A DNA stretch of 64,000 nt from Pyxidicoccus trucidator (GTDB lineage: Bacteria > Myxococcota > Myxococcia > Myxococcales > Myxococcaceae). The notes below the pieces were generated by a model. The model saw only the letters and a list, made by a program, of their open reading frames with translations. It was not told the DNA's origin and searched no databases. How positions within the stretch are numbered: position 1 is the first letter of the stretch; every line of letters starts with the position of its first letter. A program made the position numbers and the translations under genes. The stretch covers positions 248,001 through 312,000 of the forward strand of contig NZ_JAAIXZ010000011.1 in NCBI RefSeq assembly GCF_010894435.1, read 5' to 3'. Shown in pieces: positions 54,863 through 62,989 of this stretch.

Positions 54863-56324
54863 AGAGGCTCATCGGCTCCGCGACGCCCTTGAGGGAGACC
54901 GACTCCACCTCCTGGACCTCCAGCGTACCCGTGAGCCGCCGGGCCACCTCCGCGCTGAAGAGGAGCGAGGGCCGTGGCTCGCGGGCGTGGCTCTCGATGC
55001 GCGCGGCCACGTTGACGGCGTGGCCGATGACGGTGAACTCCAGCCGCTCCGCGCTGCCCAGATAGCCCGCGACGACCTCGCCCGCGTGGATGCCGATGCC
55101 CGCCCGCAGGCACAGCCCCCGCTCGGCGAGTCGCGCATTGTAGCCCTCCAGGCGCTGCTGCATCTCCCTCGCGGCGGCCACGGCGGACTCAGCCGGATTG
55201 CCCGTGCCCCCGGTGAGGCCGAAGACCGCCAGCACCGCGTCGCCGATGAACTTGTCCACCATGCCACCATGCTTCTGGATGGCGGCCACCATCTCCCCGA
55301 AGTAGCCGTTGAGCACCCCGATGAGGTCCTCCGGGGCGAGCGACTCGGACAGGGGCGTGAAGTCGCGCAGGTCACTGAAGAGCAGGACGACATCGCGCCG
55401 CTGTCCGCCCAGCTCCGTGGCGCGTCCCGGGCGCGCGAACTTCTCGATGAACTCGTTGGCCACCTGCGGCGAGACGAAGCGGCCAAAGGCCTCTCGGATG
55501 CGCTCCCGCAGGCGGAGCCCGTCCGCCATGTCGTTGATGCCCAGGGCGACGAGGCCCAGCTCGTCCGGACGGCTCGTGGCCGCGTGCGGATGGAGGTCTC
55601 CGCCGCCGACCCGGCGCACCGCCTCCAGCAGCCGCTCCGAGTCCCTCCGCAGGCTGCGCCCGTAGGCCAGGGCCGCGACGAGCGCCGCCACGGTGATTGC
55701 CGCGGCGAGCAGCATGGCCTCGCGCATGGACTGGTCGAGCACGACCTCGAGCTGGGGCGCCCCCAGCATGTGCAGGTCCCCCACCATGCGCGCCAGGGTG
55801 AGCAGCAGCACCACCACGGGGATGGTGGTGAAGAGGACGTAGCCCTCCATGAGCCGGTGGCCCAGCCGCTCACGCAGCTGCGCCGCGGGAGAGGCCGTCG
55901 ACGACTGGAGCTGCTCGAAGAGGAGGTACTCCACCTGGGCGACGAGGCCCCCGCCGAGCAGCCAGTACCCGACGCCGAGCTTCACGTGGCTGAAGAAAGG
56001 GAACGTCGGGTACCACAAGAGATGCAGCCCGAAGGCCACGAAGCCCGTCACCACCCAGGTGGCGACCGACAGCAGATAGGCCTGCCGGGCCTGCGTGCGG
56101 CGCCCGTCCGGCTCCGGCGCAAGGTGGAACACCCCTTCGCGCAGGAGGATGTGGACCGCGGAGAGGGCCAGGACGGTGTGAAGCAACACGTGCGGGGGCA
56201 GCGCGCAGATGTAGGTGCAGACCAGCCTCGCGTAGAGGTACGTGAACGCGCCTACCAGGAGCGTTCCTCCATGCAGCGCGAGGCGGACCTTGAGCGGAAA
56301 CCGGGCGGAGGAAGGGGTCGTCAT
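54822..56324 (-). CDS. Membrane class III adenylyl/guanylyl cyclase
   Basis: This 500-residue signalling enzyme has six membrane helices in the N-terminal 215 residues. A HAMP-like segment (about 215-275) and a class III cyclase domain (about 290-480) follow. Both metal-binding Asp residues are present (LFSDLRDFT near residue 315 and DKFIGDAVLAVFG near 360), and the KFIGD Lys that contacts the base is kept. The residue normally Asp or Thr in TVIGDxVN is His here (VIGHAVNVAAR), so adenine selection may differ. The transition-state Asn and Arg (NVAAR) are present. Start: ATG at 56324. Confidence 0.9.
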   Translation of the reverse strand: MTTPSSARFPLKVRLALHGGTLLVGAFTYLYARLVCTYICALPPHVLLHTVLALSAVHILLREGVFHLAPEPDGRRTQARQAYLLSVATWVVTGFVAFGLHLLWYPTFPFFSHVKLGVGYWLLGGGLVAQVEYLLFEQLQSSTASPAAQLRERLGHRLMEGYVLFTTIPVVVLLLTLARMVGDLHMLGAPQLEVVLDQSMREAMLLAAAITVAALVAALAYGRSLRRDSERLLEAVRRVGGGDLHPHAATSRPDELGLVALGINDMADGLRLRERIREAFGRFVSPQVANEFIEKFARPGRATELGGQRRDVVLLFSDLRDFTPLSESLAPEDLIGVLNGYFGEMVAAIQKHGGMVDKFIGDAVLAVFGLTGGTGNPAESAVAAAREMQQRLEGYNARLAERGLCLRAGIGIHAGEVVAGYLGSAERLEFTVIGHAVNVAARIESHAREPRPSLLFSAEVARRLTGTLEVQEVESVSLKGVAEPMSLFTVPRASGDIQAA

Positions 56325-56630
56325 GGTGCGTTAGGCCCCGAGACTCTAGGCCATCTACCGGCAGCGCGTGGGTCCACCTCTCTCGACTGCCTGCTCCACG
56401 GGCCTGACTTCCGGGCCTTCTCCCAACGCCCCAACGTGCTCGCGGCTGATCAACGTTGTCGCAGTGCCGCGCTTCCGGTCCGCCAACGTGCGCACAGCGC
56501 AGCGTGAACCCACCGTGCCAGCGGGCCCCCGCCCTCGTGTGTACGCTGCATCCCGGTGTGAGCTGGCTCCCCGCGTCGAGCCGCCGCCGGAAGGTGGAAC
56601 GGTGAGGCGGGAGGACCCTATGCTCCGACC
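56325..56630. other. Non-coding gap between cyclase and PAP2 genes
   Basis: In 306 bp I see no convincing coding frame. A perfect 8-bp palindrome CAACGTTG lies at 56451-56458, with a related half-site CAACGT at 56432-56437. A purine-rich GGGAGGA tract precedes the PAP2 start. Nothing else stands out. Confidence 0.35.
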
Positions 56631-57536
56631 GTGCGCTCCTCTCCCACCGCTGTCGCGATTGCCCTCCTGCTGGCCCTCGCCCCGCTGTCCCGCGCCTCCG
56701 CCCAGTCGGGCACGGATGAGCCCCGGCTCCACGAGCTCCGCTTCGACTGGGCCCGGGACGGCGCCATCACCGGCGTGGCCGGCGCGCTGTGGATTTCCAG
56801 CGAGACCTTCCTCAAGGACGACCTGGCGCCGGCCCAGTGCCGCTGGTGCGACCGCGCTCCGGACGGCACCGACACGCTCAACCGCCTGGACCGCTGGGGC
56901 CGAGGGCTCGCCGGAGAGACAGAGCAGTCGCGCAGCCGGGCCAACACTTGGAGCAACATCCTGGGCTTCGGCGTGGTCCCCGCCAGCGTGCTGGGCCTCC
57001 AGTACGCGGTGGGCCACGGCTCGGGCGCGCCGAGCCGGTTCTTCACCCAGGACGCCACCATCATCATCCAAAGCGCGGTGCTCTCCTCGCTGGCCAACCA
57101 GACGGTGAAGTTCATCGTCGGCCGCGAGCGCCCCTTCGTGCACCAGCTCCCCGAGGACCAGAAGGGCCTCACCGCGCACCCGACCGACAACAACCTCTCG
57201 TTCTACAGCGGCCACACCAACCTGATGTTCGCGATGGTCGTCTCCGCGGGCACCGTGGCGGCGATGCGCGGCTATGAAAACCAGGCGTGGATCTGGGCCG
57301 TGGGGCTGCCGCTCGCCACCTCGGTGGGCCTGCTGCGAATGGGCGCGGACAAGCACTACCTCAGCGACGTGGCCACCGGCGCCCTGTTGGGCTCGGCATT
57401 CGGCCTGGCCGTGCCGCTGCTGCTGCATGGCCGCACGGGCACGACGGAGCCCGCCGCCTCCCGCGTCGGCGTCGGCGGCGTGCGGATGGTGCCCATGGCC
57501 GGAGCCCGCATGGCGGGAATCTCGGGCAGCTTCTGA
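56631..57536 (+). CDS. PAP2-family phosphatase, exported/membrane
   Basis: This 301-residue protein has a signal-like N-terminus (about residues 1-24, ending ASAQ). The three PAP2 phosphatase motifs are visible: KFIVGRERP (K-x6-RP), YSGHTN (the SGH triad) and LRMGADKHYLSD (R-x5-H-x3-D). The family dephosphorylates lipid pyrophosphates and phosphatidates outside the membrane. No partner is adjacent. It uses a GTG start (56631); a nearby ATG is out of frame. Confidence 0.88.
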   Translation: MRSSPTAVAIALLLALAPLSRASAQSGTDEPRLHELRFDWARDGAITGVAGALWISSETFLKDDLAPAQCRWCDRAPDGTDTLNRLDRWGRGLAGETEQSRSRANTWSNILGFGVVPASVLGLQYAVGHGSGAPSRFFTQDATIIIQSAVLSSLANQTVKFIVGRERPFVHQLPEDQKGLTAHPTDNNLSFYSGHTNLMFAMVVSAGTVAAMRGYENQAWIWAVGLPLATSVGLLRMGADKHYLSDVATGALLGSAFGLAVPLLLHGRTGTTEPAASRVGVGGVRMVPMAGARMAGISGSF

Positions 57537-57537
57537 G

Positions 57538-58446
57538 TCAGTACCCGGCGCCCGCCGGAGTCCCCTCGCCATCACTGGCCTGCGCCGGCAGGCAGGACAT
57601 GTCCCAGCGCTGACCGGTCTCCCACGCCACGGCGCCCGACGTGCCCCAGCCGGCGCGGACCGCCTCGCGACCCTCGTACTCCAGCCAGAAGACGGACTCC
57701 TGCGGCCGGGCCGCCTGGTCCAGACAGGCGATGCGCGTGGCCGGCCGGCCCGGCCCCTCCAGCGTCACCGCGAAGGCCTTGTGCGAGTGGCCACACAGCA
57801 GCCACCGGGGATGCACCGCGTCCACCAGCCGCCGCGTCACCGGGTTGCCAATCCAATACGAGGGCAGCGGCCGGGGCGGCACCGGGTTCTCCTCGCGCGC
57901 CCGCTGGACGATGCCCCGGGGCCACTCGTGCACCAGCATCAGGTCCACGTCGCGCAGCGAGGACAGCCGCTCCACCTCCGCCGTGCGGAAGTAGCCGGCC
58001 TGCTTCACCGTGTCCTGGGTGGTGGGCCGCTTCAGCGGCTGCTCGATGAAGCGTGGCGCGTGGATGCCGGACAGGTACCCCACCCGCAGCCCGCGCAGCT
58101 CGCGCAGCCCCGCGCGGCCCAGGTAGAACACGTCCGGGGCCAGCTCGCCGCCGTCCTGCAAGTCGTGCAGCGCCTCGAAGTCCTCGTTGTTGCCGCCAAT
58201 GAAGAACAGCGGCCGCTTCACCCGGCGCACCCCGTCCGCGTACTCCGCGAACTCGGCCGGCATGAGGCGCTTGGCCGCCTTGCGCCGCTGGTCATCCGGG
58301 TGGCGGAAGGCCTCCACGTCCCCCACCGCCAGCACCAGGTCCACGCGGCGGCCACGCGCCTGCTCCAGCGCGTCCAGCCACGTCTCCACGCGGTGGAAGC
58401 GGCCATGGATGTCACCCACGGCCGCGACAAGGAGGGATTCCGGCAT
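57538..58446 (-). CDS. Dbr1-like calcineurin-type metallophosphoesterase
   Basis: This 302-residue phosphoesterase has the motifs GDIHG (11-15), GDVEAF (42-47), GGNNE (84-88), LVHEWPRGI (His173) and CGHSH (His220, His222). The region between motifs and the segments HEWPRGI and IGNPVTRRLV...LLCGHSHKAFAV resemble eukaryotic RNA lariat debranching enzyme Dbr1 and Drn1/CWF19-type proteins more than ordinary bacterial phosphatases. In Dbr1 the third motif is GGNHE; here the His is Asn, so the catalytic acid may be lost or supplied elsewhere. The ATG at 58446 starts with MPESLL, preceded by GGGTGAG. Substrate unknown. Confidence 0.8.
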   Translation of the reverse strand: MPESLLVAAVGDIHGRFHRVETWLDALEQARGRRVDLVLAVGDVEAFRHPDDQRRKAAKRLMPAEFAEYADGVRRVKRPLFFIGGNNEDFEALHDLQDGGELAPDVFYLGRAGLRELRGLRVGYLSGIHAPRFIEQPLKRPTTQDTVKQAGYFRTAEVERLSSLRDVDLMLVHEWPRGIVQRAREENPVPPRPLPSYWIGNPVTRRLVDAVHPRWLLCGHSHKAFAVTLEGPGRPATRIACLDQAARPQESVFWLEYEGREAVRAGWGTSGAVAWETGQRWDMSCLPAQASDGEGTPAGAGY

Positions 58447-58634
58447 CTCACCCGGAAGGCTGCACGGCCCTCCCCCGCCCTGTCGAGTCATCTTTGCCCG
58501 CATGCAGCCAATGGCTGACAAATCCTCTCGACTGCCCCGGGACCCGCCGGGCGTCCCGGAGGGGAGAAATGACCGGGGGCGCCCCGCCTCTCGGCGTGAG
58601 CGCCCCCCGGGAAGCCGCCTGACTGAAGCGGGGC

Positions 58635-61577
58635 CTAGCAGCCCAGCGGGTACGTCACCTCCACCATGGCGCCGGGCGCGGGGGCCGCGGTGCGCTCGAA
58701 GAGGATGGAGTTGGTGCCCGCGTCATACTCCCAGCCGGACGTCACCTGGACGCCGTCCACCACCACGACAATCCGCGACGGGTCCGCCGGCTCCTCGGTC
58801 AGCCGGAACCGCCGGTTGGGGCCGAAGGCGCTGTTGGACAGCTTCTCCAGGGACGCGGCCCAGTTGGGCGTGCAGATGCTCTCCACCGTGCCCCCCGTGG
58901 CCTGGGCCAGCTGGATGTAGCGGCTGCCCGAGCTGCTGGAGGTGGGACAGGTGCCCAAGTCCAGCGGCCCCACAATGGCATTGATGCTCAGCTTCGACGG
59001 GTCATTGCCCTTCAGCGCCCGGAAGTACGTCTCGTAGAAGGGCACCGGCTGCGCGCTGAAGTCCTCCTCGTCCGTCAGGAAGATGATGGCCAGCTTGGCG
59101 TCCTCGCGCAGGAAGCCGCCGTTGCCGTCGTTGGCCAGCGCGGTGCGCGGGTCGTCCGCCTGGTAGATGAGCGGATCCGACAGCGCGCGCCAGGCCGCGT
59201 CCAGGCCCTGCTCGTTCCAGTGGCACACCCCCACCCGGGTGTTGCTGGCGAAGACGGCCGCCGCGTTGGGCGTGGACGGGGTGATGATGCGCGGGCGGCT
59301 GCCATCCACCGGGAACAGGCGGCCATTCTCACCGCCCTGCGCGCCCCCCGGGCACTCGGACCAGCCGCCCGGAGACGCGTCCAGGCCCGTCGTCGTCACG
59401 CCGATGCGGTAGTCCACCGCCGCCTGGTTCGCCGCGCTCAGGAAGGCCGCGAAGTTCTGCCCCAGGCTCTGCTGCTCCTCCATCATGGAGCCGGAGTTAT
59501 CCACCACGAAGAGCACGTCCACCTTCACCTCGGACTCCTGGAAGAAGCGGTCCGTCTGCTCCGCCTTCGACACGCCGCGGCCGATGAGGCCTGCCGTGTA
59601 CTCGGAGCCGTCGGGCAACGTGAAGCGCAGCGTGGCCGCGTCGTCACCGTCGTCCACCGGCTGGTAGGTGGCGGACAGGTGCACCCGGCTGCCCTGGGGA
59701 ATGGTGTGCGGGAAGCCCACCGCGCCAGTCACGGTGAACTCCGTGCCCACCTGCTCCAGCGCCATGCCCTCCACCCGCACCGGGCCGATGCAGTCATTGA
59801 TGGCGATGAGCTCGCGGGAGCGCGGGCCGCAGGACAGCTTGGTGACGCCGTAGTCCACCGTGGTGGGCTGCACCGCGAAGCAGCCCTTCACGCCCTCGCC
59901 AGACACTTCCACCAGGGGGTGGCCCGCCGTCGGGCTGTTCACCCACGCCTCGGCCAGGCCGGAGAAGGGCCCCTCCGCGTCCGGCTTGAAAATCACCACC
60001 AGCGTCGCCTTCCGCCCCGGCTCCAGCACGCCATTCTGCACGGGCAGGGCGGTGAAGGCCGCGTCCGAGCCCGGGACGAGCTGCATGGAGGCCAGGTAGC
60101 ACGCCTCCGAGCCGGTGTTGCGCACCGACACGCCGAGCGCCACCTGCGCGCCCACCGGGACCTTCCCGAAGCGCAGCCGCGGAGGAATGTCATACTGGCA
60201 GGGCTTGAAGACGCGGCCCTCGCCCGCCAGCGTCACCGCCTCCGTGGACGAGGCGGCGCGGGTGCGCACGGTGACGGCCAGTTGCCCCGCGCTGTGAGTC
60301 AGCAGGCCGACGCGCGGGCTGAAGGTGACGCCCACCAGCGTCGTCCCACCGGCCGGCACCGCCACGCTCGCGGGCGCCTGCGCCAGGGTGAAGAAGCCGC
60401 CCTGGAGCGTGTCCAGTTGCAGGTTGCTCACCAGCACCTCCTCCCGGCAGCGGTTGATGACCTGCACCTGGCGCGTGGCCGTCATGCCCTCCGCCACCAC
60501 GCCGAAGTCCACCTTCCGGGGGAGCACGGTGACGCAGGAGGTGCCACCCTCGCCCGCCAGCGACACCTTGGGGCCCGGCGCCGTCGTGCCCTGCTCGCGC
60601 ACGCCCACCTCCACCCGGCCGTCCCGCACCCGGCCCAGCGCCGCCGGAGTGAAGGCCACGCGCAGCTCCACCGCCGCGCCCGGCGCCAGCAGGCCGCCCG
60701 CCAGCACCGGCGCGTTCACCACCTTGAAGACGTCGCCGGGGTTGTCGAGGAAGCGCGCCCCGTCATAGCTCAGCGGCACCGTGCCCTGGTTGCGCACGGT
60801 GATGGACTGCTCCGCGGTGGCGCCCAGCGCCACGCGCCCGAAGTCCACGCGCAGCGGCGTCACCTCCAGCTTGGAAGCGACGCCCAGGCCGCTCAGCGCA
60901 ATCACCGCGGGCTCGCAGCCCTCGCACACCACCACGTGCAGCGCCGCCTCGGCGGAGCCCAGGCGCTTGGGGGCGTAGGCCACCGGCACCACGCGCTCCT
61001 CGCCCGGCGCCAGCGTGGAGGACTGGCCGGCGCCCGCGGAGAACTGGTCCGCGTCCGAGCCCTGGACGGACAGCACCAGCGGGCTCTCCACGTCCGAGGG
61101 GTTGCGCACCGTCACCTCGCGCATCTCCACCAGGCCCATGGCCACGTTGCCGAAGTCGAGCGCCGTGTCCGGCACCTCGACGAAGGCCTTCACGCCGCGG
61201 CCATTCACCGGCACCACGCCCTCCACCTCGGCGTCGGTGAGGATTTCCACCATGCCCTGCACCACGCCCTCCACCCGCGGCGTGAAGTGGACCTCAATCT
61301 CCTGCTCGCCACCGGCGGACAGGGTGAAGGGCTCGAAGGGGGGAATCACCACGTTGGGCACGCTGGAGACGGCGCCCTCCACGCGGTACGAGGCGCGACC
61401 ACCGTTGGCGATCTTCAGCTTGAACGACTTGGTGCGTCCCAGGGCCGAGGGACCGAACTCAATCATCTCCGGGCGGACCACGAAGGCGCTCTTCGCCTTC
61501 TGGGAAGACGGCCGCTCACACGCCACGCCCATCACCAACGCCGCCGCCACCCACGCCACCCACAGCGCCCTTCGCAT
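58635..61577 (-). CDS. Large VWA lipoprotein with choice-of-anchor D repeats
   Basis: This 980-residue lipoprotein has a signal with lipobox GVAC near residue 19. Five to six tandem immunoglobulin-like choice-of-anchor D modules (about residues 35-670) carry the repeated RVDFGxVxxG signature, for example DFGNVAMG, DFGRVALG, DFGVVAEG and RFGKVPVG. A von Willebrand A domain follows from about 690 with the metal site DNSGS (FVVDNSGSMMEE). A beta-rich C-terminal stretch ends in LGC. Such proteins are displayed on myxobacterial cells and bind partners or matrix. The start ATG at 61577 has GGGAGGT upstream. Confidence 0.88.
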   Translation of the reverse strand: MRRALWVAWVAAALVMGVACERPSSQKAKSAFVVRPEMIEFGPSALGRTKSFKLKIANGGRASYRVEGAVSSVPNVVIPPFEPFTLSAGGEQEIEVHFTPRVEGVVQGMVEILTDAEVEGVVPVNGRGVKAFVEVPDTALDFGNVAMGLVEMREVTVRNPSDVESPLVLSVQGSDADQFSAGAGQSSTLAPGEERVVPVAYAPKRLGSAEAALHVVVCEGCEPAVIALSGLGVASKLEVTPLRVDFGRVALGATAEQSITVRNQGTVPLSYDGARFLDNPGDVFKVVNAPVLAGGLLAPGAAVELRVAFTPAALGRVRDGRVEVGVREQGTTAPGPKVSLAGEGGTSCVTVLPRKVDFGVVAEGMTATRQVQVINRCREEVLVSNLQLDTLQGGFFTLAQAPASVAVPAGGTTLVGVTFSPRVGLLTHSAGQLAVTVRTRAASSTEAVTLAGEGRVFKPCQYDIPPRLRFGKVPVGAQVALGVSVRNTGSEACYLASMQLVPGSDAAFTALPVQNGVLEPGRKATLVVIFKPDAEGPFSGLAEAWVNSPTAGHPLVEVSGEGVKGCFAVQPTTVDYGVTKLSCGPRSRELIAINDCIGPVRVEGMALEQVGTEFTVTGAVGFPHTIPQGSRVHLSATYQPVDDGDDAATLRFTLPDGSEYTAGLIGRGVSKAEQTDRFFQESEVKVDVLFVVDNSGSMMEEQQSLGQNFAAFLSAANQAAVDYRIGVTTTGLDASPGGWSECPGGAQGGENGRLFPVDGSRPRIITPSTPNAAAVFASNTRVGVCHWNEQGLDAAWRALSDPLIYQADDPRTALANDGNGGFLREDAKLAIIFLTDEEDFSAQPVPFYETYFRALKGNDPSKLSINAIVGPLDLGTCPTSSSSGSRYIQLAQATGGTVESICTPNWAASLEKLSNSAFGPNRRFRLTEEPADPSRIVVVVDGVQVTSGWEYDAGTNSILFERTAAPAPGAMVEVTYPLGC

Positions 61578-61908
61578 AACGACCTCCCACCACGCCCTGG
61601 GACTTCGAATCCGTCGCCGCGCTGATCCACGGCTCCGGGGGTGGGCCCTCTGCAACCCGGGTGCCCGCGATTCCCGGGGCGAAGACGTCGGAAGGCCGAC
61701 GCGGCAAACCTCTGGCCTCCCTGGGAAAGGCGTCGCACCGCGTGTGGAACGACATTTCCCATTCACCCCGAAGGACTGAAATTCCTTCAGTAAGCGCGGG
61801 TAACACACGGACACCCTGGACGACCGGGTGGGGCAGCCAGCTTCACCGAGCCCCAAAAGGCGCTGGAGCTCCGAAGCTCCGGCGCGCTGGGCTCAGGGAC
61901 TCCGGTGC
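61578..61908. other. Non-coding gap with AT-rich inverted repeat
   Basis: This 331-bp gap lies upstream of the VWA lipoprotein and downstream of the EamA gene. It has no credible gene. An inverted repeat ACTGAA-N5-TTCAGT (61775-61791) lies in its most AT-rich part, about 200 bp before the lipoprotein start, and may be an operator. A terminator occupies its far end. Confidence 0.4.
61855..61884 (-). terminator. Intrinsic terminator after EamA gene
   Basis: On the minus strand GCGC-C-GGAGCT-TCGG-AGCTCC-A-GCGC is followed by CTTTT. The 6-bp inner and 4-bp outer stems with a T-run lie about 25 bp past the EamA stop. Confidence 0.65.
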
Positions 61909-62811
61909 TCAGGCGGCGGGGCGCGACGCGGGGGCCAACAGCCGCCCCACCACGCCGGTGCCCCACAGCACGCCGCCCACGCACACCAGCGCGCCGGTGA
62001 CGGCCAGCGGCGACACGGCCTCGCCCAGCAGCAGCGCGCCCATCACCCACGAGAAGGCGGGCGTGAGCTGGGTGGCCACGCCCCCCGCCGCGGCGGTGAC
62101 GTAGCCAAAGGCATACGTGAAGGTCATCTGCGCCACCACGGACGTCAGGCCCACGCCCAGCAGCGGCAGCACCACGTCCCACCCCAGCGGCCGCCAGTCC
62201 TGCACCGCGAAGGGCAGGCTGAAGAGGAGGCCGAAGAGACAGAAGGAGAGGAAGACGGTGGCCGAGTCCGTGTCGTGCCGCAGCGCCCGCACCACCACCA
62301 CCGCCGCGCCGCCCAGCACCGCGGAGCCCATGCCCGCCCACGCGCCCAGGCCCATCTCCAGCGAGGCGCCCCCGTCCATGGTGCTCCACATCACCAGGCC
62401 CGCGCCCAGCGTGGTGAGCGCCAGCCCGGCCAGCAGCGGCCCGGTGACGCGCTCGCGCAGGAAGAGCCAGCCGATGATGGCCGCGTAGATGGGCCAGCAC
62501 GCATTGAGGAGCACCGCCGGCCCCACCGTCATCCGGTCGATGGCGACGAAGTACAGGTAGACGGCCGCGCCGCCGAAGATGCCGCGCAGCGCCCACAGCG
62601 ACAGGCGTCCGTAGCGCGGCCGGCGTCCCAGCACGGGGAAGTAGACGGCCAGGAACAGCAGCCCGATGACGAAGCGGCCGGACGCCACCTGCCCGGGGGA
62701 CAGGCGGCCCGCCAGCAGGCGGGTGCACAGCGCCATCACCGAGAAGAGGAAGCTCGAGAAGATGAGCAGCGGGACACCGCGGTAGCGCTCCGGAAGGACC
62801 CAGCGGTTCAT
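61909..62811 (-). CDS. EamA/DMT-family transporter
   Basis: This 300-residue inner-membrane protein has ten predicted helices in two EamA repeats of five. The repeat signature is seen as FVAIDRMTVGPAVLLN in the first half and FGYVTAAAGGVATQL in the second. The family exports metabolites or drugs by proton exchange; the substrate is not predictable. The ATG at 62811 is chosen because the upstream in-frame stretch is not hydrophobic and has no homology-like features; its ribosome-binding site is weak. The gene is divergent from uvrA. Confidence 0.85.
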   Translation of the reverse strand: MNRWVLPERYRGVPLLIFSSFLFSVMALCTRLLAGRLSPGQVASGRFVIGLLFLAVYFPVLGRRPRYGRLSLWALRGIFGGAAVYLYFVAIDRMTVGPAVLLNACWPIYAAIIGWLFLRERVTGPLLAGLALTTLGAGLVMWSTMDGGASLEMGLGAWAGMGSAVLGGAAVVVVRALRHDTDSATVFLSFCLFGLLFSLPFAVQDWRPLGWDVVLPLLGVGLTSVVAQMTFTYAFGYVTAAAGGVATQLTPAFSWVMGALLLGEAVSPLAVTGALVCVGGVLWGTGVVGRLLAPASRPAA

Positions 62812-62989
62812 GGACGCCGCGCACCCTACAGGGAAACGCCTCCCCCGCCAGCCCCGCCCTGCCCGCCCGGCCGCCCACCTGCCACATGTGGGATGAGCGT
62901 TGAAACCCGGCGCGTTGAGCGTCATTCACTCCACCCGTGCGAGTTTCCACGCACCGGAACACCCATTCAGTGGTAAACGGCCGCCCATC

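Noticed and set aside
61661-62104. 147-codon plus-strand frame near the EamA gene
   Set aside because: No domain; overlaps a terminator and the end of the EamA gene.
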